Assembly: GCA_963931865.1 (NCBI GenBank)
Contig: OZ007507.1
Span: forward strand, 13,946,450-14,010,449
Origin: Axinella damicornis
Taxonomy: Eukaryota; Porifera; Demospongiae; Axinellida; Axinellidae
DNA length: 64,000 bases
Direction: 5' to 3'
The notes under the pieces: generated by a model
What the model saw: only the letters and a program-made list of their open reading frames with translations
Databases searched by the model: none
What the model was told of the DNA's origin: nothing
Shown: positions 23,301 to 34,553 of the stretch, piece after piece
Numbering within the stretch: the first letter of the stretch is position 1
Layout: every line of letters starts with the position of its first letter
Translations under genes and position numbers: made by a program

Positions 23301-24882
23301 TACCGCACCTTGTGAGCCTTCTTTTTTTTAGGCTTCTCTAAACATAATATTTTCACCAAGTGCTTCTTCCTGTTCCTGTGGTTCATTCCAACACCTTCCA
23401 TGTTAAGGCTTCACTCACAGCATGTAGACTCTCCTCATGCTGTAGCTGAGCAAGCTGTTTGAATGAAGGCCCTGGAGTGCGCTTGCTCCTTGAACCGTGA
23501 GGGGTACAGTCTCCTCGACACTCCCAGCTACCAAAATGCTGACTAAATAGCAGCAAATCGAGTTGAGCATTCTCTGAGCCATCCTGAAATCACTCACTGC
23601 AGAGTGCAGTTTGAATCCAGAATGAGAATTCTACACAACCATTTTCCGGTGGCCCCAATGACTGGAATTCAGTGGAGCCAGTCAGTGGATCATAACAGCC
23701 TAAGCTTAGGGTTTCAAGGTTCAAGTGCAAGGCCTATAGCAAGGATGCCAATGGTGTGGTTGCACTCAATCCACCAGTGACTCAATGATATGGGGGAAAA
23801 AGCATGAGGGGAGACAGACACCCCTCCAGCATATCTACCTGCTGGAAGCAGAAGAATACTCAACTTGTCCAGATATGTTGGCCACCCTTTGGATCCCATA
23901 CAGCTACCCATGCTGGTGCTATCTGAGCTGTCAAGATCAGACTAGTCAACTACATGCCGTATACGGATGCAAACTGCATAATATCAACAGAGGAAATGGT
24001 ACAGAACCAGACAACCTGAATCATTGCTAACCACCAAGCTATTGACTGTTGCCTGCAGCTCTTGAAACCAAAGATTTGACTAGTAACCAGGACAAGAAAC
24101 TTGCATGATGATCTCAGCTAGGAGCCAACATGGTAATACCACTGATATCATTCTGCAGTGCAGAATAGGACCATACAGCATGCAGCTGCAGAAAGTGAAT
24201 GCACAGCGAAATTCTGAATCATTCTCTCACGCTAATTGAATCACATAGAAGTAGAGATGACCAGATCGAATGAATTACCTTGAAATTTCAAGCAGCATGC
24301 ACAGTTGAGAAAGAGGATGTGGCAGACAAATTGAGGAGGAGAGGAGCAAAGAACCTGGCTGTAAAGAAAGAGTGGAATGCCTCAATCAATGGAGGCTGAA
24401 ATGCCAGACATATAAATCAGCCAGTTCGAACGGAGAGAAAAATCAGAACAGGGAATTAGCTATACATTGTATGTGATGAAAGAAAAGAGGGTTCAGGAGA
24501 TGCAAATTAAGACTTCTCAAATGGAAACAAGGAAAGTACTTGACTGATAGACAATGTCCATGGCATTGCATGCTCAATATAATTAGCTTCAGTGCTGCCA
24601 TAGTAACTGAAAGACCAAGTTAGTCGCTACGTAGTTTAAGCTACAATGTCATAGTTTCAGATCTTAAGTGCCTCTCTTGAATGCAAAATTTGTGTGCATT
24701 TTCTCTATAATAAGAGTGGTTAGTTGTAGTTGCATGCGTGTGAGTATGTTTGTTGTTTTGCCTTTTGTTGAAAGTTGAAGACCGATTTATAAATTTGGTA
24801 ATTTGTTTTAAATTAAAACATGCATAAATTAAATACATGTATAGCAGGTTTCTGGGTTCAAGCACTAGTGTATCTGTATTAT
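20309..24882. other. No gene recognised; one tRNA-like repeat head
   Basis: The 4.6 kb between the NLR stop and the receptor stop holds only short open frames without recognised motifs. The 21.7-22.1 kb part contains moderately long frames on both strands, but none shows family motifs or flanking splice signals I would defend. Some of it may be decayed transposon. Confidence 0.4.
20680..20735 (+). repeat. Decayed tRNA-like (SINE head) fragment
   Basis: AGTGGTTGAATGGTAAGAGT resembles an RNA polymerase III A box, and the following TCTG...AGTATCCA matches the tRNA-like sequence at 61745-61832. The B box is not preserved. Confidence 0.35.
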
Positions 24883-25237
24883 TCACGATTGCACAACTGC
24901 GTAAGCAGCATTCTGTTGTATTTCAATGACTTTGTTGTCGCTAACTTCTTCGTATACTGGTGGTTGTTGCTGTTCTGGTTTCTCAAGGTGTGTTGATGGT
25001 TTTAAACATCTGTCCACTCCACGACGACACACTGCTATGGTGAGCAAAATGCCTGCACAGAGGGTTATTGCAGAACAAGTGACAGCTGCAACACTGATTG
25101 CCGTGATGGTACTCAAAGAAGCCTGGCCACCTGCAGTATATAATACAGCAAACCAAAATGAAATATAGCAACCTCATTAGCAACCTCATATACTGTTTAG
25201 CTTTGCAGTAACGTAAGTGCCAAAGCTCCAAATTCAA

Positions 25238-25272
<35 letters not shown>

Positions 25273-28200
25273 AGCCATTATAATGGATATCACCACAAAC
25301 ATCATCCCACATTGACAACCATATGGGATGTTTACTGAGGCCTTGATTAGTGTAGTTGAGCACCCAGGGTCTCGGGATCAATGCTGGTAACTGCATGATT
25401 GAGTAACATTTACCACCTTGCATGGTTGTTGTCACATGTATAACACTGTGGAGTATCTGTGGAACTGTAGTGACCGGCTGTTGAGCACATGATCTGACTG
25501 GTACAACTGCAGGAGAATACAATATGTGGAGCACATGCACAGTCATGTATACATATAATTATTATACACTCAACTAACTGAGATGGAGAGATGGATTGTA
25601 TTTGCTCTTTCCTGCCTTGTTCATGGCTGCCAAGCGAATATCATAGACACTTCCTGCACTGACGTTCCTAATGGAATATGAAGTAGCAGGGCTGCTAATA
25701 TCGAGTGTTGTGGTGTTTCCATTCTCACTGTACTGCAGTTCATAATCCTTTACTGCTGGTGATAGCCAGTTGGCATTGGAAGGTACCTGGAAAGAGGCCA
25801 TTATTCAGAGTCCAGAATTAACACACAAGATTTAAAGTGGCAGCCTTAAAATCCAATTGCATTCATACAATAATTATATACACATAATTGTGTAACGTAA
25901 CCCTTTCACCACCCATAGGCACATGCATGTATATAATTATATGCCCCAAAAATCTCATGGAGAAAATGTACTTACCATGTATGTCAATGAAGGGTCTCAG
26001 GAAATGACAACCTGATGTAGCTGATAAATGGGCCTTGAATGCTGGCAATGGATGCCCTACTGTACTAAGTGAGTCCTTTAATGCTAAAAAGGACAGAGAT
26101 GCATGGCCCATGCAAACCGAAGGCATTTCTATAGCTGAGTCCAGGCTGTTTGCACCCTTGGGTACACCCACCCACCTCCCTGTGTCCCACCCTTTCAGCT
26201 CATGCAGAACCTATATATCTCCAATGGACATTGCCGGAAGGACATAATGATGCCGATAGTCTCACAACATCATATGAAGGCATTTGGCTGGAAATGGTCA
26301 AGATGGAAATGATTTTTCTCTAACAAAACCAGCTTCATGGCTCAGTTAGTCGATAGAATAGCATGCATGACTATACCTGCCAGTGTATATCAAGGTAAAA
26401 ACGTTCCTCGACATAGCTGAACACTGCTTCACCATAGAGACCGCTAGGATGGTTTGGTGCTGCATTTAATAATGAAATCAATCACATAATTATAATTTTG
26501 ACCACATACAATTTTTCCAAACTCAGATTATCTGTAGATATCAACTCAAAAGTGAAGACTAGACTGTCCATGTTTTGATGCATTGTTATCGGTGACTTTC
26601 ACTACTTAGGATAGAATGCACCACATAGCTAAACCTTGCTGGTTAACTTAGTTGCTAACTGATGCTTCAAGTATTAGGTATGGGTCAAACAATTGCTATT
26701 CACTCCAAAAACAGCATCGCTCCTCCTCCTAGTTGCCTGCAACTAATAGACCTATTGGATGTTAGGCTGGAGAAATTATGCCTGCATCATAAGAGGGACA
26801 CTACAAGTCTTGCCATTATACTAGCATAGTAGCTAGAGTTGTTTTCTCAAACTAAAATTAATGCCCAAATATTTCACGATGATTCGTGCACTAATACCTA
26901 TGGCAGGACATTATATAATTGTGATTGTTCTTCATTAATTACTATGAGGACAAACCTTGTGGCTCTATTGTGAATGTTACTCTGGCACTCGATCCACCAG
27001 CTGCAGTAACTGAGCAGTTGTATTCCAGAGCAGATTTGAGGCCGGATACCATGTACAATAATCTACTGTTGGGTGTTTCAGTCTTCCACTCAGTGCCATT
27101 ACCACCAATGCATTTAATAGTATAATTGGGGATGCAGTGAACAACATTTGAAGGAGTAATATTCCACCGAAGAAGTGCAGTCTGCAAAGTAACCGGAGTG
27201 ACAGATATATTGTGCAGGTACACAGAATCGGTGCCTGTGTATGAAATGATGCTGTTACAACGATGCAAATCTATATAATGTAACATCCACATATTTAAAT
27301 GGTACCACTAGTAGCACTATTCATAAGCTATGGAGTAAGTACTACCGGGTGCATTCCTTATTCCTACCATAATTTATGTAGTTAGCCTCATTCCATTGGG
27401 CAGTACCTTAAGCTGTACATCGATCACTTGCTTGGAAATCTGCATGGTCACGTGCATGCGGAGACATCAGGTAAAGACACACAAGGGGCCATATTAATTC
27501 ACGTTTAACATTAATTGATCCATTCCTGATATCCTGAGCAACAAGCACCATTGGTGCTGCCTTGTAAACATTTATGGCTTCTGGCCGTCCTTGAACGGAC
27601 ATTATAAGAAATTAAAATACTCTCTACTTGACGTCACCACACAAGACCAGATCTTCCAGCCTTCCCCTCTGCATTTCCATGCTGCAACCAATCAAAGACT
27701 GGATGTGGCAACGGCCTGGGAATGAGGCTAACATGTAACTATTATAGTCAGGTAAAACCTTCTCTTAGAACAACAATTTGTACTAATACTATGGTTGTCA
27801 ACATCATTAGAATGTGCCGATAATTAGACTATAGCTACAGGTTCAGTGCAAATTTGAACGCATCTGCTTACTGATCCTTGGTGAGCAACAGCTAGACCAT
27901 GTCACAAGCCATTGTAGCTATAATATAAACAAATGAATATATCATATCATGTTACTTACCAATAACTTGCAATGTAGTCGTGGAGTTGTAGGTACGCCCT
28001 AGATTCATACATGTGATTTCAGTATTGTTTATTTGAACACTGGCAGTCACGCTGAGTGTAGATATTATGCTTTGCTGACCAATTTCTTCAGAACACTCAG
28101 TAACATTTGCCAGAAACCCTCCTTCTGCTTTTGTAGGGCTGCTACGGCAAGCCATAGTAATTTCACGAAACGTTGCACTGCTGTACCAGAGAAGAGCACT

Positions 28201-28699
28201 ATCACCACCAACTATGCAGGTGTACATCACCTTTTCTCCGATGCAAGCCTTGCTTCCAGTCACATTGTCGTGTAAGGTCACTGGTATTCCTGGAGAACCT
28301 ACAGTGGAGCATCACCATAATATAATGCATCCCCACCCTCAATTTGATAAGGTTCTTGCACCTGATGAATGTGATAATTATGTTAACAGAAGTTGCCTCT
28401 GGGAATCCAGACTGAGTGGCAAGGGCGTGAATAATTAATTCACTGACGTTATATCTAGCTAGCTAGCTCGTCCTGGACAGAAGGAAAAGCTAGTTAGCTA
28501 GATTATAAACCTCGCTGTGGTAAAATCACAACGAAATAACACTACATAATTGAGTACTAAATGTCTGCGAAAATGTCTATTAAACTTCTCGATCTGCAAC
28601 TACAGCTAGCTATGTAACTAGCGATGAAAACCTACTACCTGGTTGAGGTCTGCATCCCGTGAAGCAGTACAGCTGCAGTACAACTAGAATTGCAATCAT
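24883..28699 (-). CDS. Ig/FN3 single-pass membrane receptor, complete, 7 exons
   Basis: Exons on the minus strand: 28699-28639, 28298-27960, 27234-26956, 26459-26377, 25786-25579, 25506-25417, 25130-24883. All have GT-AG borders and matching phases; together 1,308 nt, 435 residues. Order: signal peptide (MIAILVVLQLYCFTGC); Ig-like domain (VMYTCIVGG...LLWY...ITCMNLG); FN3 domain 1 (TALLRWNITP, YNCSVTAAG); FN3 domain 2 split over exons 4 and 5 (DYELQYSENG, VYDIRLAAMNKAG); Ser/Thr/Pro stalk; transmembrane helix (TAISVAAVTCSAITLCAGIL); about 50-residue tail with PPVYEEV and AAYAVV. Most introns are phase 1, as expected of shuffled extracellular modules. Type I plasma-membrane receptor; ligand unknown. 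YEEV resembles an SH2-docking site. An expressed paralogue group is suggested by 1493-2665 and 5924-6666. Confidence 0.85.
25241..25271. repeat. Poly-G tract, 31 G, in receptor intron 6
   Basis: An uninterrupted run of G lies between exons 6 and 7 of the receptor gene. Length is unreliable in assemblies. Confidence 0.95.
26000..26260. repeat. Copy of the 11420-11700 element interior
   Basis: Shared blocks include CTGTTTGCACCC, CACCCACCCACCTCC and GGACATTGCCGGAAG in the same order as in the TTAA-flanked element at 11234. It lies in an intron of the receptor gene. Confidence 0.65.
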
Positions 28700-28900
28700 G
28701 ATGGCGCACTGTTGATCCAGCTGCTAGCCGCGTTCACATTGTACAGTAGTATGCGGGCTTCTTTTATCTGCGACAACCTTAAGTTAACCCTGTCCCTGTC
28801 TAGTCTCGACCTCGATCTCACGTCTACGCCTAGCGCCTGTCGTCATTTTGCCACGTGACGTTCGGGGGAGGGCCTAGGGCCTAGGTAGTCTCGCGTAGCC

Positions 28901-29250
28901 TAGTCTCGCGGGCCAGCCTCTCGCCACACCCACTGCGGGGAGGGGAGAGTCTGGGAAAATTCCCGTATGGCTCTCGTATTGCACGATCAGCAGTAGGGCA
29001 GCTGGCTAAGTAGGTGCGAACATAATTGGGAGTGTGTGTAGTAAAAAACCATTGATGCTTGGGTACTAGTGTACTGAAAGGCAACCGCCGCTCCGTTGAA
29101 TCCACTTAACACGCCAAGAAATTCCTGGCGTGTTAGATACGAGACGATGATGGCAGACTCTCCCCTCCCCGCAGTGGGTGTGGCGAGAGGCTGGCCCGCG
29201 AGACTACGCGTAGCCAGACTCGCGAGAGTCTGGCTACGCGAGACTAGGGC
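28901..29250. mobile_element. Foldback element between divergent receptor genes
   Basis: The 52-bp arm 28901-28952 (TAGTCTCGCGGGCCAGCCTC...) is the reverse complement of 29155-29206. Directly outside, 29207-29246 forms a second hairpin (GTAGCCAGACTC / GAGTCTGGCTAC). The elements lie in the short region separating the 5' ends of the minus-strand receptor and the plus-strand Ig gene. Confidence 0.8.
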
Positions 29251-29251
29251 C

Positions 29252-29255
<4 letters not shown>

Positions 29256-29282
<27 letters not shown>

Positions 29283-29307
29283 GGGGGGGGGGGGGGGGGG
29301 GGGGGGG
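29256..29307. repeat. Poly-G tract with two interruptions
   Basis: About 50 G broken by single C. It lies upstream of the 29537 gene. Confidence 0.9.
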
Positions 29308-30885
29308 CGGTGTAATTACATATGTAGCCTCCCACTCCGTATATACACCGTGCCGTGCGGCGCGGGGGAGGGATCTCACTCACGGACGACGCCCCTAATC
29401 ACTGGCGGGAGGTGGGAGGTCAACAATAATTAGGCCGGATAGCGAAGACTAGTCAGCTATTTTGCCTTTGAAGGCTCTGCATTCATGTCTCCTCCAAAGA
29501 TTCAAGATCGTGTGAGGAGTTCGTGAGACACCAGAAATGGTTAGCTTTGACTATTTACAACTGCTGATCATGTTCACTCAGTGTGTTGCCATTGATTTCA
29601 CAGCTGTTATTTCGAGCTGGATTTGTCTTCATGTGCGGCTTTCTCGCTACAGGTACAGAATATTAACGTTACTAACGCAAAGTAGAATTGAATTTTGTAC
29701 GCAAACCAATGATTATAATCTAGTATTAAAATCCTCAGGTCACCTAGTTGCACATTTTTTTGAGGATAAATTGGAAAGAACATAGCTAGCAAAATAATAA
29801 TGGTTAGGATATATGGGGCAGCTCGCTCTGTTATATCCAGCTAAAGGATCGTACCTTGTGATGAAGTTAATTCTATGATTTTTCAGAGATTATCACAGTG
29901 GCCCAGGTGACTTTGCAGTGCGAGCCGTGTGCACAAACGATCATTTGCTGGTGTACTGTCAATGATTCGCAACTACTTCAGTGGTGCTATCAAATGGCTG
30001 GAAATGAACCCAACTGCATTACAAAGCAGTGTGGTGCTGGAGACGGATACTATGATGGAGGCGTTCACTCTAATGCTGAACCGTGTGAAGAAGAGGAGTT
30101 TATCAACTCCAGTCTCATTGTTAATACAACTGGATTCGATTTTGATGAAATTGAAGTCGTGTGTATATCCATGGGGAGTGACGCTCAGAAAAACAAAGTG
30201 ATACTATGAATCAAAGGTATGTAATTATCGACAAGTTCACGGTTTAGTGGGCCAGGTGTGAAATCGGGGTAGCTGTTACTCATAAGGAGAAAGACTGGGA
30301 ACCATTTTACCAAGTGCAGTGTAGGAATCTGTAGGGAATTCCCCCACCCCCATATTCCATGCAGTGTCAAAACAGGCTGCAGCATGCTGGAATTACTTAC
30401 AGTGGTTAGTTACATTTGTAAACAGTGTAGATCTGTTACAGATAAGCCTTTACCATTTACTATTCCACAGATTCAGCATCTTCTTCAACTTCTACTCCAA
30501 CTCTGGATGGTATGTGGAGCTATACAACTTAGCCTTGCTCAAAGACTCACCTACCAGCTTTGCATTGTGACACATGGAGGAGAGCCTCGTGTTTTTAGTC
30601 ATGTGATAGATTTGTACATGTCTCTTGGGGGACTCCTTGCACCATTTGTGTCGATTGGCATACGGAGCTATCTGTCCCCGTAGAGCTGTCGACATCATCA
30701 AACTTGGTGATTTCTGCATGATAATTAGAGACAGACAATACAATCATTTTGGGAGGGAGATCTTTATCTCCTTCCAGCAGCAAGAAGCTTGACATGCACT
30801 TTACTGGTAAAGACAGTTGTCGCCTCTCCCTCCCCCTTATTGGGTACAGAGGCTGCCCCCCATTTGTTTATTTGGGTTGTGTTAA

Positions 30886-31025
30886 CTCTTTACCAACCAA
30901 TGACTGCAAAAGCCGTCATGAGCTCCCATAAGCCATAAGAATTTATATGGGGAATTTATTACTAGGCGTTATACTTTAATACAGGATTTTGCTTCCTTAA
31001 GCTGTTTCTTATGGTTGGTAAAGAG
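30886..31025. mobile_element. TTAA-flanked 140-bp miniature element
   Basis: CTCTTTACCAACCA and TGGTTGGTAAAGAG are perfect inverted ends, each next to TTAA (30882-30885 and 31026-31029). A related copy with a degraded right end lies at about 52801-52922 in the helicase gene. Confidence 0.8.
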
Positions 31026-31456
31026 TTAATCAGGCACTGATATAAGGTGACTAGAGCGTAATAATTAACATGTGGTGACTGGATTTGCCATATCCCGCAA
31101 ACATATCTGCACGAAATAGTAAATGCAGCTCAAGTAGACATTTATTTACAGAAAAACATGCTTGCTTTCATAACATGGACTTGCATGGAGCAACCCAACG
31201 AAGCGTTTGGAACCGAATTTCTCCGTTTCAATTATCTAATATTATAATAGCGTTACTTTGCGTTATGCAAAGGTAGAACAGATCGCCTCCCAATTTTCAT
31301 GAATGACCCAGCGACGGTAGGACTGGTCATTATAAAAATTTTGATGGAAATGCGGCCTTTTCACAATCCAGTCACATGTGGACAAAGTGATGTGTATTGT
31401 AGGTATATCTTAGAGGGGAAGTACCCGGGGATCCCCCCCATCCCCAAAGCTCTTGA

Positions 31457-31493
31457 ATACTATCAAGGGCCATTGATGAGCCCTTGATAGTAT
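31457..31493. repeat. Hairpin, 14-bp perfect arms
   Basis: ATACTATCAAGGGC (31457-31470) pairs with GCCCTTGATAGTAT (31480-31493) across a 9-base loop. It lies about 50 bases before the second 39-nt exon of the Ig gene, on the intron side. Confidence 0.85.
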
Positions 31494-32296
31494 ACTCTTA
31501 TGTATACAGAAGCCCTAACCACAGCCACATCTATTAATATTGCAGATTCATCTTCCTCTTCAACTTCTACTCCAGCTCTGTATGGTATGTGAGCTATACA
31601 GCTTAGCCTCATTCCCAGACTCAACTGCCTATACTTGAGTACCAATATGGCTGGTGTGTAGATGAAGTCGTCCCCATTTTGGCTGAATAATCTGAGCCCA
31701 AGGGGAAAAGGTGCTTACTCGAGTATCCATCTGCCAAGTGACAAATCTATAATAAGATAGTAAACTCACGGACCCCATATACGTATCTACCTTACAGAAG
31801 GACTTATACATGCACAAGGCAATGTTTGTTTGTATCCTCAGGTGCCCACAGCAACTACACTGGAACCTACTCTAACAGCACAGTCAGCACAGATAGCACA
31901 TCCAAAGGTACGTGTGTTTTAATCGCTTCTGTACCAGCCCTTCTCACTGGTGGCCCAATCGGTACCAATAGCTATTCTGTCTCATGTACGGCACCACAAA
32001 CTGCGCCTCACAATATGTACACTGCCTTTCCATTCCGGATGCACTTCTATAGGACAAGTTCAAATTCGATCGGCATTGTAGTATGTGCCTGCATATAATA
32101 GGCTACATGTGAGAACTGCTGATTCTTAACACATATAGACTAGTTATTATAGAGTGCATACCAGCAAAAGAAATGTCAAAACAAGCAACACTGGCCCTTT
32201 TTATGTCAACAGTGTGGTTTCATACATGTGGCAAGGGTGGGTAGGGAGAGACCCTATTCTAGGGGGATCTCCCCCCACACTGTACTATTATGACCA

Positions 32297-32635
32297 CTAA
32301 CAGCGACAGCAGGGTTTCCCAAGCCTTTTGTAAGAACCTCTATAAGCCAGAGAGAGAATCTTGCCTCCCAATTGCAAGGTAACATCCTCACTCAACCCCC
32401 CCCCCCCCCCCCCATCACTGATGGAATTGACACCACCATCAGCACAGTACATCGGAACAGTGGAGAGATCCATACTGGAGGTTGTCTGCTCAGGAATAGT
32501 TGCTTTGGTACACAGGGAAGATTCAATATGCTCTTTCACACACTCAGTATCAGCAGCAGTTGCCTGGCCTTGTTGGATCTTGGCCACCTTACATATCAAT
32601 GTGGGGTAATTAACCCTCCAGCCCCAACTAATTAG
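32297..32635. other. Unresolved ORF region
   Basis: On the minus strand a frame without stops reads VAKIQQGQATAADTECVKEH and onward with protein-like codon use. The plus strand is open in two frames as well. No motif is recognised and a C-tract (32396-32413) truncates it. I do not call a gene. Confidence 0.25.
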
Positions 32636-33166
32636 CCTTAAGGACCCACACAAGTCATGCATAAACATATACATCATGAGACTTTCGGCTTCATGATGTT
32701 ACTTCCGGTAATGTACTTGGGAGATGTTCTGTGTGAGCAGAATGGTAGGACAGGGGAGGTGGGTGGGGTCACCTGTAGGAGCAGAATGGTAGGACAGGGG
32801 AAGTGGGTGGGTTCACCTGTAGGAGAAGAATGGTAGGACAGGGGAAGTGGGTGGGTTCACCTGTAGGAGCAGAATGGTGGGACAGGGGAGGTGGGTGGGG
32901 TCACCTGTAGGAGCAGAATGGTGGGACAGGGGAGGTGGGTGGGTTCACCTGTAGGCAGCAGAATGGTAGGACAAGGGAGGTGGGTGGGTTCACCTGTAGG
33001 AGCAGAATGGTAGGACACGGGAGGTGGGTGGGTTCACCTGTAGGAGCAGAATGGTAGGACAGGGGAGGTGGGTGGGGTCACCTGTAGGAGCAGAATGGTA
33101 GGACAGGGGAAGTGGGTGGGTTCACCTGTAGGAGCAGAATGGTAGGACAAGGGAGGTGGGTGGGGT

Positions 33167-33778
33167 CTAGCCTCGTTCCCAGGCCGTCTGCCAGTTGCGC
33201 GTGCATCGCATACGTGACCTTTGAACCCTTGTCAGATAAGCTGGCAGAAGGCCTGGTACCACTCCTACGTCATTTACAAGCGCTTAAGCACTGCAATATG
33301 GACACGGTTATGACGTAGGTAGACACGATATCATGTAAAATGGCTCCGTGCCAGAAGTTCACAGACTAACGGCAGGTTTCCTAGCGACTTATTGTTGGCT
33401 TTTACGATACCGTGGTGGACCACTGGAGGTGTCCGATATGGAACTCTTTGTTGTACGGTTGTAGTAGCCCAGTAGCTTACCAAGCCCTTGGTAAGACTTA
33501 TGCCTTAGTAGTCAAACATTAGTGCATGCTGTATTGCCGTTAGCGCTGAGTTGGCATCAAGTTGCTGTCTTCGTGGTATCAATATAAACTCGAAAGCTTA
33601 CTTGTAGTCGAGTAGCTTCATAACTGTGTCCACTTTGCTTGTAAATGATGTAGGAGTGGTACCAGGCCTTCTGCCAGCTATCTGACAAGGGTTCAAAGGT
33701 TAAGTATGCGATGTGCGCACGACTGGCAGACGGCCTGGGAACGAGGCTAGGCGGCAGACGGCCTGGGAACGAGGCTAG
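33167..33778. mobile_element. Foldback element inside minisatellite, copy 1
   Basis: It starts CTAGCCTCGTTCCCAGGCCG and ends CGGCCTGGGAACGAGGCTAG. Inverted arms extend over about 115 bp (GTCTGCCAGTTGCGCGTGCA..., GCCTGGTACCACTCCTACGTC...). The right end is duplicated by 28 bp (33751-33778). No coding frame. Confidence 0.85.
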
Positions 33779-33961
33779 GTGGGGTCACCTGTAGGAGCAG
33801 AATGGTAGGACAGGGGAAGTGGGTGGGGTCACCTGTAGGAGCAGAATGGTGGGACAAGGGAGGTGGGTGGGTTCACCTGTAGGAGCAGAATGGTAGGACA
33901 GGGGAAGTGGGTGGGTTCACCTGTAGGAGCAGAATGGTGGGACAAGGGAGGTGGGTGGGGT

Positions 33962-34553
33962 CTAGCCTCGTTCCCAGGCCGTCTGCCAGTTGCGCGTGCA
34001 TCGCATACGTGACCTTTGAACCCTTGTCAGATAAGCTGGCAGAAGGCCTGGTACCACTCCTACGTCATTTACAAGCGCTTAAATAATTAAGCACTGCAAT
34101 ATGGACACGGTTATGACGTAGGTAGACACGGTTTCATGTAAAATGGTTCCGTGCCAGAAGTTCACAGACTAACGGCAGGTTTCCTAGCGACTTATTGTTG
34201 ACTTTTACGATACCGTGGTGGACCACTGGAGGTGTCCGATATGGAACTCTTTGTTGTACGGTTGTAGTAGCCCAGTAGCTTACCAAGCCCTTGGTAAGAC
34301 TTGTGCCTTAGTAGTCAAACATTAGTGCATGCTGTATTGCCATTAGCGCTGAGTTGGCATCAAGTTGCTGTCTTCGTGGTATCAATATAAACTCGAAAGC
34401 TTACTTGTAGTCGAGTAGCTTCATAACTGTGTCCACTTTGCTTGTAAATGACGTAGGAGTGGTACCAGGCCTTCTGCCAGCTATCTGACAAGGGTTCAAA
34501 GGTTAAGTATGCGATGTGCGTGCGACTGGCAGACGGCCTGGGAACGAGGCTAG
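33962..34553. mobile_element. Foldback element inside minisatellite, copy 2
   Basis: Nearly identical to copy 1, in the same orientation and at the same position of the 44-bp unit, flanked by a 7-bp direct repeat GTGGGGT (33955-33961 and 34554-34560). This points to one insertion later duplicated with the array. Confidence 0.85.
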
